Shown here one piece after another: positions 16,970 to 24,958 of a DNA stretch of 64,000 nt. Where the stretch lies: positions 58,281-122,280 of the forward strand of contig JAKLKQ010000014.1 of assembly GCA_023150555.1 (NCBI GenBank), in the 5' to 3' direction. The notes beneath the pieces were generated by a model. The model was not told where the DNA came from and did no database searches. It worked only from the letters and a program-made list of their open reading frames with translations. How positions within the stretch are numbered: the first letter of the stretch is position 1; each line of letters starts with the position of its first letter. Both the position numbers and the translations under genes were made by a program. Source of the stretch: Planctomycetota bacterium (GTDB taxonomy: Bacteria; Planctomycetota; SZUA-567; H5-PLA8).

Positions 16970-17614
16970 CTAACCCCTGCTTTTCCCGGATACCGGCGTC
17001 CGGATCCCGGTCCCCGCAAGATTTCCATAGCCGGAATGCACCGCCGGGCCCTGCGGGAGCGCACGGATCAGCGCGGCTTCGCCCGAGCGGAGGCGTTCGA
17101 GGCGAGCGAGCGTGGCTTCTTCGCCCGCGACGTCCACGCCCAGCGCGACGAAGAGCTTGTAGTGGTTGACCTCGCTGGCGTACAGGTCCGCGTAGAAGTT
17201 GCCCATCGTGGAGCCGTTCGTCGCATCGGCGAGGAGCTTGAAGCGTTCCGCGCTGCGGGCTTCGATCAGACTGCAGACAAGCAGCATGTCCAGGAACGCG
17301 CCGTGCCCGGAGGCGTCGGCCAGGCGCCGCAACCCTTGGGCATAAGGATTGCCGCCCTTCTTCGCGGCGGGCCAGACCGGCGTGAGTTCCTTGATGAAGC
17401 GTTCGCAGCGTTCGGCGTGTTCCATCTCTTCGGCGGCGAGGTCGTGCATCAGCTTCTTGAGCGCGGGGTGGCGCTTGCCGTGCACGCGCAGCGTGCGGCG
17501 GGCCATCGCCGCGGCCTTGAGCTCGCAGAAGTAGTGGTCCAGCAGCAGGGCGGGGGGATCGGCCAGAGCGGCCTGGGCCCACGCGGCGGGAGTGGCGTAG
17601 TGCAATCCGAGCAT
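16970..17614 (-). CDS. miaE: MiaE-like tRNA hydroxylase
   Basis: The 214-residue protein matches MiaE, the non-haem di-iron monooxygenase that hydroxylates ms2i6A at position 37 of tRNA. The helical bundle carries the expected carboxylate and His ligands: DHYFCELKAAAMARR, LAAEEMEHAERCERFIKEL, LVCSLIEARSAERFKLLA and FYADLYASEVNHYKLFVAL. The ATG at 17614 opens MLGLHYATP. The last 15 residues or so (AGTGIRTPVSGKSRG) are encoded by a copy of a dispersed GC-rich element (16988-17015) and do not look like native MiaE sequence. It is divergent from the aminotransferase gene. In its absence of miaA/miaB neighbours the assignment rests on sequence alone. Confidence 0.85.
   Translation of the reverse strand: MLGLHYATPAAWAQAALADPPALLLDHYFCELKAAAMARRTLRVHGKRHPALKKLMHDLAAEEMEHAERCERFIKELTPVWPAAKKGGNPYAQGLRRLADASGHGAFLDMLLVCSLIEARSAERFKLLADATNGSTMGNFYADLYASEVNHYKLFVALGVDVAGEEATLARLERLRSGEAALIRALPQGPAVHSGYGNLAGTGIRTPVSGKSRG
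16988..17015 (-). repeat. Dispersed GGGGACCGG element, copy 1
   Basis: Read on the minus strand this begins GGGGACCGGGATCCGGACGC and continues into CCGGTATCC. Closely related sequence occurs at 30308-30340 and 31256-31290. This copy lies inside the 3' end of the miaE reading frame. Confidence 0.65.
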
Positions 17615-17737
17615 CAATTCATGGTAGCAAATGGACGATACTCGACAAGCCGCCCCGCTGGCATTCGCCGCGCGCAGCGTGTACAATGACTCGTCTTTGT
17701 GCCGTCAGGAAAACGCATCGAAAGGAAGGTTAGTCCC

Positions 17738-19021
17738 ATGCCGCTGCCGACGTCCAGCACGCCCGCGACCGGAAAGACCGAGCCCGGCGCGAAGGTCGAG
17801 AAGGCCAGTCCGCCGATTCCCGAGGGCTTCCCGGCTCCTGAGGCTCAACGCATGGGCCTGCTGCCGCGCTACCTGCTCGCCCGCCTGAACGCGATGAACG
17901 ACGAGCTGCGCGCCAAGGGCGTGGACGTGATCGACCTGGCCATGGGCAATCCCGTCGATGCCGTGCAGGACGAGGTCATCGAGGAGATGCGTGCGGCGCT
18001 GTCGCAGGCCAAGAACCACCGCTACGCGAACCCGCGCGGCATCCCGCCGGTGCGGCAGGCCTTCGCGCGGCACATGCAGCGCTACTTCGGCGTCGAGCTG
18101 GACGCGGAGAACGAGGTCATCATGACCATCGGCTCCAAGGACGCGCTGTCGCACCTCTGCCTGGCCATCATCGGCCCGTCGGACCTGTGCGCGGTGCCGA
18201 CGCCGGCGTACATGATCCACCGCTACGCGCCGATCCTGGCGGGCGGGCACACCATCGGCGTGCCGATGAAGGAAGAGAACCCCGGCCCGGTGCTGCTGAA
18301 CGACATCAAGACGCTCTTCCAGACCGTGCGCCCGCGCCCCAAGGTGCTGATCCTGAACTTCCCGCACAACCCGACGTCGAAGACGGTGGAGAAGAGCTTC
18401 TACGAAGAGATCGTCTCGATGGCGAAGCACTACCGCTTCTGGGTCGTGAACGACTTCGCGTACGGGCACACCTGCTTCGACGGGTACCGCGCGCCGAGTT
18501 TCATGGAAGTGAAGGGCGCGCGCGACGTGGGCGCCGAGACCTTCACCATGTCGAAGCCGTACAACATGGCCGGCTGGCGCGTGGGCTTTTTGTACGGCAA
18601 CCCGCTGCTGGTCGATTTGCTGGCGCGCATCAAAAGCTACTTCGACTACGGGCACTTCCACTGCGTGCAGCAGGCCGTCACTGTGGCGCTGGACAAGGGC
18701 GACGACTTCATCCGCAAGCAGGCGAAGATCTACCAGGGCCGCCGCGACGCGCTGCTGAAGGGCCTGGAGAACAACGGCTGGGGCCCGACGGTCAAGAACC
18801 GCGCCGCGATGTTCACGTGGCAGCGCATCCCCGAGCAGGGCCGCAAGGTCGGGTCGCTCGACTTCTGCCTGCAGCTGGCGCAGGAGAAGGGCGTGACGCT
18901 CTCGCCCGGCGGCGGCTTCGGCGAGGAAGGCGAAGGCTTCGTGCGCATCGCGCTGGTGGAATCGGAGAAGCGCCTGACCGAGGCGGCCGACCGCATCGGG
19001 GCCTTTTTGCGCACCCTCTGA
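17738..19021 (+). CDS. Class I/II aminotransferase (AlaC/DapL type)
   Basis: The 427-residue PLP enzyme shows the aspartate-aminotransferase fold: LAMGNPVDAVQDEV near the start, NHRYANPRGIPPVRQAF, the PLP-contacting FPHNPTSK, VNDFAYGHTCFDGYRAPS, and the Schiff-base lysine (about Lys273) in TMSKPYNMAGWRVGF. Closest in character are AlaC-type glutamate-pyruvate transaminases and LL-diaminopimelate aminotransferases; sequence alone does not separate them. A 30-residue Pro-rich extension precedes the core. The ATG at 17738 follows AAAGGAAGG by about 7 bases. A TACAAT hexamer at 17682-17687 is a likely -10. Confidence 0.87.
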   Translation: MPLPTSSTPATGKTEPGAKVEKASPPIPEGFPAPEAQRMGLLPRYLLARLNAMNDELRAKGVDVIDLAMGNPVDAVQDEVIEEMRAALSQAKNHRYANPRGIPPVRQAFARHMQRYFGVELDAENEVIMTIGSKDALSHLCLAIIGPSDLCAVPTPAYMIHRYAPILAGGHTIGVPMKEENPGPVLLNDIKTLFQTVRPRPKVLILNFPHNPTSKTVEKSFYEEIVSMAKHYRFWVVNDFAYGHTCFDGYRAPSFMEVKGARDVGAETFTMSKPYNMAGWRVGFLYGNPLLVDLLARIKSYFDYGHFHCVQQAVTVALDKGDDFIRKQAKIYQGRRDALLKGLENNGWGPTVKNRAAMFTWQRIPEQGRKVGSLDFCLQLAQEKGVTLSPGGGFGEEGEGFVRIALVESEKRLTEAADRIGAFLRTL

Positions 19022-19075
19022 CGAGCCCGCGGAACCCCATTTTTCGCACAGCAAAAACCGGGGCGCTTCTATAGA

Positions 19076-19918
19076 ATGAAGCGTCCGGAAGCCGCTTCAT
19101 ACCCTTTTGATGGCGAGACGATGAGCGAAGAGCCCAAAGACCAGCCCGTTGAGGCCGGCGCGCCCGTGCCGAGCGAGCCGAACGAGTCCGGCGCGCAGGC
19201 CGCGCCCCCCGAAGGCGACGCGCTCGCGGAGGCCAGCGCCGCGGAAGGCATGGCGGAAGGCGAGACGCTGGAAGAAGCCCCGGCCGAAGGCGAGGCCGGC
19301 GAAGGCGAAGCCCTTGACCTCAGCAAGTCCAAGCTCGCTTCCGCGCCCGCGCCCGAAGGCGAAGAGGCTGCCGACGAGGCCCAGCCCGAGCCCGTGGATC
19401 TCGACGCGCTGCGGCGCACGTGCGAGGCGCTGCTGTTCGCCAGCGAGGGCGTGCTGACGGCGCGCGAGATCGCGCGCGCGGCGTCGACGAAGACCAGCGC
19501 CGTGCGCAAGGTGCTCGAGGCGATGCAGGCGGCCTACGAGCAGGAAGGGCGCGCGTGGATGCTGGCGGAGATCGCCGGCGGCTGGCGGCTGGTGACGCGG
19601 CCCGAGTACTTCCCCGCGATCCAGAAGCTGAAGGCCCAGCGCGCGATGCGCAAGCTGACGCCCGCGGCGCTCGAGACGCTCGCGCTGATCGCCTACAGCA
19701 AGGAGCCCGTGGGGCGCGCGGACATCGAGTCGGTGCGCGGCGTGGACGCCGGCCCGATCCTGCGCCAGCTGCTGGACCGCAAGCTCGTCAAGATCGCCGG
19801 GCGCAGCGAGGGCCTGGGCCGCGCACTGCTGTACGTCGTCACGACGGACTTCCTCGAACACTTCGGGCTGAAGTCCACCGAGGAACTGCCGCGCGCAGGG
19901 GAGTTCAAGAACGCGTAA
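19076..19918 (+). CDS. scpB: Segregation and condensation protein B
   Basis: The core of this 280-residue protein (about 110-270) is ScpB, the winged-helix subunit of the SMC-ScpAB condensin. It contains EALLFASEGVLTAREIA, EIAGGWRLVTRPEYFPAI, KLTPAALETLALIAYSKEPVGRADIESVRGV, and GLGRALLYVVTTDFLEHFGL. ScpB dimerises and binds ScpA to help organise and segregate the chromosome. It has a long acidic, Ala/Glu-rich N-terminal extension of about 105 residues that typical ScpB lacks. The start is uncertain: ATG 19076 is used, but ATG 19121 (MSEEPK) is equally possible, as neither has a strong Shine-Dalgarno. No scpA is adjacent. Confidence 0.9.
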   Translation: MKRPEAASYPFDGETMSEEPKDQPVEAGAPVPSEPNESGAQAAPPEGDALAEASAAEGMAEGETLEEAPAEGEAGEGEALDLSKSKLASAPAPEGEEAADEAQPEPVDLDALRRTCEALLFASEGVLTAREIARAASTKTSAVRKVLEAMQAAYEQEGRAWMLAEIAGGWRLVTRPEYFPAIQKLKAQRAMRKLTPAALETLALIAYSKEPVGRADIESVRGVDAGPILRQLLDRKLVKIAGRSEGLGRALLYVVTTDFLEHFGLKSTEELPRAGEFKNA

Positions 19919-19993
19919 CGAAGACCGGTGAAGCACTTTTCCCGAGAAACGTCTTTCCGGAAGAGGAAGGACACGAGCCTAAAGGAGCGCATC

Positions 19994-20419
19994 ATGACGA
20001 AGACGGGATACCTGGCCCTGGTGGCGGTCGCGGCCCTGGCGCTGTACGGCTGCGGCGGCAAGACGAAGACGGGCGCGGCAACCACGACCGAGAAGACCGC
20101 GGCCTCAACCAAGACCGGAGACGCGCACGGCCACGATCACGGCAATGGCCATGACCACGGCACCGAGGCCAAGAAGGAAGGCAGCGCGCTGGGCGAGGTC
20201 GCCAAGGACGTGACTTCCTCGGCCAAGGTCGGCGCCGAGGCCGTCAAGGACGCGGCGGCGAAGTTCGCCAATCCCGCGCCCGGCAAGTGCCCGGTCGGCG
20301 GCGAAGACATCGATCCGGCGGTCACCGCCGAGGTCAACGGCAAGACGTACGCCTTCTGCTGCGAAAACTGCATCGACAAGTTCAAGGCCGATCCGGCGAA
20401 GTTCCTGACCGCGAAGTAA
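19994..20419 (+). CDS. YHS-domain lipoprotein with a His-rich linker
   Basis: The 141-residue product has a lipoprotein signal ending in ALYGC (Cys20), then a His/Asp-rich stretch (HGHDHGNGHDHG) able to bind metal. The C-terminal YHS domain contains CPVGG followed by YAFCCENCIDKFKADPAKFL, with Cys residues placed as in metal-binding YHS/TRASH modules. It is probably anchored in the outer or inner membrane facing the periplasm and may sense or sequester a transition metal. An AAAGGAG lies 6 bases before ATG 19994, which rules out an upstream in-frame start at 19928. It is followed 36 bp later by another lipoprotein. Confidence 0.78.
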   Translation: MTKTGYLALVAVAALALYGCGGKTKTGAATTTEKTAASTKTGDAHGHDHGNGHDHGTEAKKEGSALGEVAKDVTSSAKVGAEAVKDAAAKFANPAPGKCPVGGEDIDPAVTAEVNGKTYAFCCENCIDKFKADPAKFLTAK

Positions 20420-20455
20420 CGCGCGCGGCGGACAAACAACAAAAGGGAGATAGCC

Positions 20456-21211
20456 ATGCGAACGATTCCCGCGGCGCTCGCCGCCGCGTCCCTGATCCTG
20501 CTGGCCGGATGCAGCGAGGCCCCCATCAGCCCGCCTCTCGCGCCCAAGCCGCCCGCCAAGCCCATGAAGGCCGCGCAGACGGAAGATGCCGGAGCGGCCG
20601 AAGAGGGCTCCGGGAAGACCCAGAAGGAAGGTTCGGCCGCGATGATGGAAGGCTCGGCGAATGCCGCGGGCACAACCTCCGCCGAAGGCACGGGCAAGGC
20701 GGTGGAGGTTGACGAATCGACGTCCGTCGCGCCACGCGAAGTAAAGCCCGAGGACCTTGCGGCCAACGAGTTCGGCGAGCCGAAGCATTCGATGGCGCTG
20801 CCGAAGGACTGGACCGCCGCCGAAACGCAGGCGAACAAGATCCGCATCTTCACCGCCGCGGTGCCGAAGTACAAGGACGACGACAAGGACGCGGAACTGA
20901 CCATCAGCAAGGCGATGGGCGGCTGGGACGCGAACGTGAAGCGCTACGAAGGCCAGTTCGGCGGCGAGGGCAGCCTGAAGAAGAACGAGGAACTCACGAC
21001 CGCCGGCGGCGTGAAGGTGCACTACGCGCTCTTCAAGGGCACGTACACCGCGCCCTCGTTCTCCGGTGGCGGGACGTTCGAGAACTATGCGATGGGCGTC
21101 GCGATGCTGACCGTCGAGGACGGCACGTACTTCATCAAGCTCCTGGGCCCGCGCCACACCGTCGAATGGCAGGAGAACGGGTTCATCGAGGGGCTGAAGT
21201 CGTTCAAGTAA
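20456..21211 (+). CDS. Hypothetical lipoprotein
   Basis: The 251-residue product begins with a lipobox (SLILLAGC), followed by a low-complexity linker rich in Ala, Glu and Gly to about residue 95. The C-terminal domain (about 100-251) is a compact alpha/beta region with HSMALPKDWT and VAMLTVEDGTYFIKLLGPRHTVEW and a terminal helix. This layout resembles lipoproteins that carry a PsbP/Mog1-like domain, but I cannot confirm the family. A GGGAGA precedes the ATG. It lies between the YHS lipoprotein and an SRPBCC protein in one plus-strand run. Confidence 0.65.
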   Translation: MRTIPAALAAASLILLAGCSEAPISPPLAPKPPAKPMKAAQTEDAGAAEEGSGKTQKEGSAAMMEGSANAAGTTSAEGTGKAVEVDESTSVAPREVKPEDLAANEFGEPKHSMALPKDWTAAETQANKIRIFTAAVPKYKDDDKDAELTISKAMGGWDANVKRYEGQFGGEGSLKKNEELTTAGGVKVHYALFKGTYTAPSFSGGGTFENYAMGVAMLTVEDGTYFIKLLGPRHTVEWQENGFIEGLKSFK

Positions 21212-21234
21212 GCGACGGAAAGGATGCTTCGCGC

Positions 21235-21621
21235 ATGACCCGGACGCTCAGCGTTACCATCGGCAGACCGTGCGCGAAGGTCTACGACTTCGTGGCCGAT
21301 CCGGAGAACCTGCCGAAGTGGGCCAAGGCGTTCTGCCTCTCGATCCAGCGCGTCGGCGACGGCTGGACGGCGCTGACGCCTGCCGGACCAATGGGCCTCC
21401 GCTTCTGCGCACGCAACACGCTGGGCGTGCTGGACCACTGGGTCGCGCCCGAGCCCGGGTTCGAGGTATACGTACCGATGCGCGTGGTCCCGCACGGCGA
21501 ATGCAGCGAGGTGCTGTTCACGCTCTTCAAGCTGCCCGAGATGAGCGACGCGAAGTTCGCCGAAGACGCCGCGATGGTCGAGAAGGACCTAGCGTCGCTC
21601 AAGAAGGTGCTGGAGAAGTAG
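21235..21621 (+). CDS. SRPBCC (START-like) family protein
   Basis: The 128-residue protein opens TLSVTIGRPCAKVYDFVADPENLPKWA, the standard start of SRPBCC/polyketide-cyclase folds (VYDFVADPENLPKW). It ends with a long amphipathic helix (EDAAMVEKDLASLKKVLEK). These helix-grip proteins hold hydrophobic ligands in a cavity; the ligand cannot be deduced. The start at 21235 was chosen because GGAAAGGA lies upstream and the conserved beta-strand begins at residue 3. It is 23 bp downstream of a lipoprotein gene and converges on the Rieske gene with 7 bp between stops. Confidence 0.75.
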   Translation: MTRTLSVTIGRPCAKVYDFVADPENLPKWAKAFCLSIQRVGDGWTALTPAGPMGLRFCARNTLGVLDHWVAPEPGFEVYVPMRVVPHGECSEVLFTLFKLPEMSDAKFAEDAAMVEKDLASLKKVLEK

Positions 21622-21628
21622 GGCGGGC

Positions 21629-22099
21629 CTACTCTTTAGGCTTGGCCCACTTCGGCAGGGGAGCCCAGGCGCCGCGGGCGACGCTCTTCGAAGTATCCAG
21701 CCAGACCGCGCCGGACTCGTCGACTTCCACGTGGTACCACTTCAACGCGCGCGTGGCCGGGCCGTTGGTGGGCTTGCCCGACAGGTCGAAGCCGCTGCCG
21801 TGCATCGAGCAGAAGATCGAACCGGTGTTGTCGTCCACTTCCAGCGTGTGGCGCTTGTGGGTGCAGATCCGCGCCAGTGCCGCCATGCCTTCATCGGTAC
21901 GCACCACGATGGCGCCTTCGACGTCCTTCGCGCAGCCGTTGGGGAACTCGAAGAGGTTCCCGATCTTCTTGCGCCCGCCGTCCTCGGCGTGCGCGCGGCC
22001 GCAGGTGAGCGCGCAGGCGGCGACGCCCGCCTGGGCCAGCCAAGCCAGCGCCTCGCGGCGCGTCATCTCACGCGGAGCAGCCTTCGAATCGCCGTCCAT
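21629..22099 (-). CDS. Exported Rieske [2Fe-2S] protein
   Basis: The 156-residue product starts with a twin-arginine-type signal (TRREALAWLAQAGVAACALT). It has both halves of the Rieske cluster motif: Cys79-Thr-His81 (CTHKRH) and Cys97-Ser-Met-His100 (CSMHGSGFDL). It is therefore a periplasmic or membrane-tethered single-electron carrier. No cytochrome b or oxygenase partner lies next to it; the neighbours in the same direction are a Cys-rich hypothetical and a porin. The function could be an isolated electron-transfer or arsenite-oxidase-type small subunit, which sequence alone cannot settle. Confidence 0.85.
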   Translation of the reverse strand: MDGDSKAAPREMTRREALAWLAQAGVAACALTCGRAHAEDGGRKKIGNLFEFPNGCAKDVEGAIVVRTDEGMAALARICTHKRHTLEVDDNTGSIFCSMHGSGFDLSGKPTNGPATRALKWYHVEVDESGAVWLDTSKSVARGAWAPLPKWAKPKE

Positions 22100-22129
22100 G
22101 CCCGCACCCCGTCCTTTCGGCCAGCCCCG

Positions 22130-22561
22130 TCAGGCCTTTCCGAGTTCCACCGGCGCGCCGGGGTTGCACAGCCACCCGGCGGACTCCATCAGCAGGTACA
22201 CCAGCCACTGGCCCGGCGGCGGCAGCGCCAGGCGCTCATCCAGCGCCGCAAGTTTCCGCTGCGCGCAGGCGCAGCAGCAAAGGCGCCGCACGCGGCCTCC
22301 GGCGTAGAGTTCGAACTTCCCACCGGTCTGCGCGCAGGGCGTGACCAGCGAGACGAAGGTATCGTCTTCCGTCCAGCGCGCCAACTGCACCGGCGTGCTG
22401 CTGGTCGCAAAGGCCTCGGCGTAGCCCGCCGCGCGGCGGTTGGCGCCCAGCACGCGCCATTCGCCCAGGGTTTCGATCAGCACGCGCCCGCCGGTCTGGT
22501 GGAGCTCGGGCACGCGCCCGCCCAGGAAGGCGGGGCGGGGGAGGAATCGGTGCGGGCGCAT
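22130..22561 (-). CDS. Hypothetical Cys-rich protein
   Basis: The 143-residue product has no signal peptide or membrane segment. Its middle contains an unusual Cys cluster (RRLCCCACAQRKLAALDERL, about 95-114), and the C-terminal part holds QWLVYLLMESAGWLC. The cluster could bind metal. The start is ATG 22561 with GGAG about 11 bases upstream; it begins 20 bp after the porin stop, so it is probably co-transcribed with the porin. I do not recognise a family. Larger reading frames that overlap it extend into the porin gene and are not real. Confidence 0.5.
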   Translation of the reverse strand: MRPHRFLPRPAFLGGRVPELHQTGGRVLIETLGEWRVLGANRRAAGYAEAFATSSTPVQLARWTEDDTFVSLVTPCAQTGGKFELYAGGRVRRLCCCACAQRKLAALDERLALPPPGQWLVYLLMESAGWLCNPGAPVELGKA

Positions 22562-22581
22562 CGTTCGCGCGGGCTCCTCGG

Positions 22582-24024
22582 CTAGAAGCCCACGGCGACG
22601 CCGAAGAGGAAGGCGTCGGTGTTGTCGCCAAAGCCGGAATCGCCCACGCCTGTGCCGTTGCGGTTCGAGGGGCTGAAGTCCAGCTGGTAGTCGAACTTGA
22701 AGACGGCGCGGGGTATGGGGCGGTAGGAGAGGCCCATCGTCAGGCGGCGCAGGTCGCGCTGGTCGAAGTTGTCCGTCGCCAGGTCCACGTAGTCGAAGCG
22801 CACGGCGCCGACGAGCTTGGGATCCTTGTACGTCTCCTTGCCGAAGGGCGTGCCGTCGAGGAACTCGGGCCAGAACTCGTAGTAGGCCTCGGCGTACATT
22901 CCGAAGGCCTGCTGGCCCGAGCCCAGGAAGGTGCGGCCGGGGCCGGCGTGGGCCATGGCGGCTTCCCCGCGGAATCCGAACGCGCCGCGCTCGTAGGTGA
23001 GGTCCAGCGCCCAGATCTGCACGGAGCCGCCGTCGTGGTTCAGCAGCAGGTCGGGCGTCTGGTCGTTGTCGTCGTCGTCGAACGCGCCGTGGGCGCCGTC
23101 GTACCCGCTGTAGTACCCGCTGATGCCGACCTCCAGATGATCGGCGAACCACTGGGCGTTCCGGGCGGGCTCGAACGCCACGCGGAACGCGCCGGCCTTC
23201 TTGCTGTCGTAGATGGGCGCGTCGCCGTTCAGCCGCAGGCCCCGGAAGCCGCCGCCGGGTGAGACGCGGTCGGCGCGGCCGGGGTTGAAGAGGTAGGCCT
23301 CGTAGCTGATGCCCAGGTAGTCCGTATCCAGGGCCTGGCCGTGGAAGCCCGCGCCTTCCTCCCACCACGTCGTCGGCGTGATGCGGCGGTGCATCAGCGG
23401 GCGGTCGACGAAGTTGTTGGCCCAGCCTTCGTGATAGATGTTGTAGCGGCCGATTGGCACGATGATCTGCCCGGTACGGAAGACGGCCTGATCGAAGAGC
23501 TTGAAGTCAACCCAGGCCTGTTCGAGCTCCAATTCGCCCTCGGTGGTTCCCGGTCCGCTGATCACGGCGCCGTGCTCGTACTCCAGCTCCATGTAGAACT
23601 GGATGTTCTCATGGACCTGCGCGCCGAACTCGAGCACCGTGCGGTTCTGGTCGAAGCGCGAGATGGTGTCGCCGCGATCGACGTAGTTGAACTCGGTGTA
23701 GCCGCCCATGTTCATATGGGACGTCGAACGCACCGGGTTGGTTCCGGAAAAGAGCGTCTGCGCCACTTCGCGGCCGTGGCCGGTCTCGCCGATGGCGCGG
23801 TCGATGCTGTCGCCGATCTGCCCGGCGCGCTGTATCGTCGCCGTCTGCGTGCGCAGCGTCTTGACCTCGCTCTCCAGCTTGGCGATGCGCCCTTCGTAGG
23901 CCGCCTGCATCGCGCGGAACTGTTCGAGCAGCTGCGCGTTGGTGATCTCCTCGGCTTCCGCAAGCCCGCCGCACGCCGCGGCGCTGAAGACCACCATCCA
24001 CAGACCAACCAGGCTGCGAGACAT
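22582..24024 (-). CDS. Outer-membrane porin (OprP/phosphate-selective type)
   Basis: The 480-residue product has a signal peptide (LVGLWMVVFSAAACGGLAEA). A short coiled-coil follows (LLEQFRAMQAAYEGRIAKLESEVKTL, about 32-57), typical of trimeric porins that anchor to peptidoglycan. The rest shows alternating aromatic strands of a beta-barrel, for example VLEFGAQVHENIQFYMELEY and MGLSYRPIPRAVFKFDYQLDF, and ends in a C-terminal Phe (GVAVGF), the outer-membrane insertion signal. The substrate is unknown. A Fur-like palindrome lies 55 bp before the start (24079-24093), so expression may respond to iron. A GAGGAGGG Shine-Dalgarno precedes the ATG. Confidence 0.82.
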   Translation of the reverse strand: MSRSLVGLWMVVFSAAACGGLAEAEEITNAQLLEQFRAMQAAYEGRIAKLESEVKTLRTQTATIQRAGQIGDSIDRAIGETGHGREVAQTLFSGTNPVRSTSHMNMGGYTEFNYVDRGDTISRFDQNRTVLEFGAQVHENIQFYMELEYEHGAVISGPGTTEGELELEQAWVDFKLFDQAVFRTGQIIVPIGRYNIYHEGWANNFVDRPLMHRRITPTTWWEEGAGFHGQALDTDYLGISYEAYLFNPGRADRVSPGGGFRGLRLNGDAPIYDSKKAGAFRVAFEPARNAQWFADHLEVGISGYYSGYDGAHGAFDDDDNDQTPDLLLNHDGGSVQIWALDLTYERGAFGFRGEAAMAHAGPGRTFLGSGQQAFGMYAEAYYEFWPEFLDGTPFGKETYKDPKLVGAVRFDYVDLATDNFDQRDLRRLTMGLSYRPIPRAVFKFDYQLDFSPSNRNGTGVGDSGFGDNTDAFLFGVAVGF

Positions 24025-24078
24025 CGGACCGATCCCTCCTCTTAGGATTCGAACGCCGGCTCGAGGCCGAGCATTAAA

Positions 24079-24093
24079 TGAGAATGATTCTCA
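24079..24093 (-). promoter_or_regulatory. Fur-like operator upstream of the porin
   Basis: TGAGAATGATTCTCA is a perfect 7-1-7 inverted repeat, the arrangement of Fur boxes. It overlaps a possible -10 (GAGAAT, 24087-24092 on the minus strand), placed 17 bp from TTGTAC (24110-24115). A half site TTGAGAAT recurs at 24119. Fur itself is not in the window. Confidence 0.6.
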
Positions 24094-24226
24094 ACTAACT
24101 GATATTTATGTACAATTGTTGAGAATGGATGTCAATTAATTTTGCATAAGTGCGACATCTTTTGTCCGAGAAATTATATCAACCTGTTGATAAATAAAGA
24201 GATGCGCTCTTATTATTTTTTTCTCA

Positions 24227-24255
24227 TGCACATATGTATTCAATTTGTATACAAT
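24227..24255 (+). promoter_or_regulatory. gntR promoter with overlapping FadR-type operator
   Basis: TGCACA (24227-24232) and TACAAT (24250-24255) are spaced 17 bp on the plus strand. The palindrome TTGTATACAA (24245-24254), which fits the GT-N-TAC pattern bound by FadR-subfamily regulators, covers the -10. The predicted transcription start falls at or within a base of the gntR ATG at 24263, implying an autoregulated leaderless transcript. The surrounding 24060-24260 is strikingly AT-rich for this window. Confidence 0.55.
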
Positions 24256-24262
24256 TGAGGAT

Positions 24263-24958
24263 ATGGAAAACAACATCGAACCTTCCCTGTTGCAGCAGCT
24301 CGAAGACGAGATCGTCGCGGGCACGTTGAAGCCGGGCGAGCACCTGCGCGAGGTCGCGCTGGCGAAGCGCCTCGGCGTCAGCCGCACGCCGCTGCGCAAC
24401 GCGCTGACGCGCCTGTCCGAGATGGGTTGGGTGCGCCTGGTGCCGAACGTCGGGGCGTTCGTGCGCGAGGTCAGCGCTGCGGAGGTCGCGGAACTCTTCC
24501 TGGTGCGCCGCGAACTGGAGGGCCTCGCCGCCGAACTGGTCTGCCGGCGCTGGAACGAGGCACTGGCCGCCGACCTGCGCGCGCTGGCCGACGACTACAA
24601 GCAGCACCGCCTGGCCGGGCGCTACTACGAAACGCGCATGGCCAACGTGAAGTTCCACCGCGCCATCGTCGACGCGTCGGGCTGCGCGGCGCTGGGCGAT
24701 TCGGTCACGCGCATGCGCCTGATCTTGCGCAGCGAGATGGGCCGCCACCCGTTCGAGGACCAGATCGGCGCCACGCCGCCCGAGACGGCTGTGACGCATT
24801 ACGACATGCTCGAGGCGCTGGCCTCGGGCGATCCCGCGAAGGCGCGGCGCGCGGCGGTGCGGCATCTGGAGCAGGTGCGCGTGCGCCTGCTCGAGCAACT
24901 CTTCGCCGGCGCGGTGCCCGCCTTTGCCGGTGCCGGGGAAAAGGGGACACACGCGTGA
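24263..24958 (+). CDS. GntR-family (FadR/FCD) transcriptional regulator
   Basis: The 231-residue protein has an N-terminal winged helix (LEDEIVAGTLKPGEHLREVALAKRLGVSRTPLRNAL..., about 10-70). A C-terminal all-helical FCD ligand domain follows, with conserved Asp and His residues (VKFHRAIVDASG; THYDMLEALASGD) that hold a metal and acidic ligand. FCD regulators usually sense sugar acids or other carboxylates. Its last codon overlaps the GTG start of the adjacent sulfatase (GTGA), so it is coupled to two sulfatase-family genes it probably controls. A palindrome TTGTATACAA over its own promoter suggests autoregulation. ATG 24263 is preferred; the GAGG two bases before it is too close to act as a Shine-Dalgarno. 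Confidence 0.88.
   Translation: MENNIEPSLLQQLEDEIVAGTLKPGEHLREVALAKRLGVSRTPLRNALTRLSEMGWVRLVPNVGAFVREVSAAEVAELFLVRRELEGLAAELVCRRWNEALAADLRALADDYKQHRLAGRYYETRMANVKFHRAIVDASGCAALGDSVTRMRLILRSEMGRHPFEDQIGATPPETAVTHYDMLEALASGDPAKARRAAVRHLEQVRVRLLEQLFAGAVPAFAGAGEKGTHA

Noticed and set aside
21166..21234. Upstream extension of the SRPBCC gene
   Set aside because: It overlaps the end of the preceding lipoprotein gene, while ATG 21235 has a Shine-Dalgarno and the conserved beta-strand starts there.
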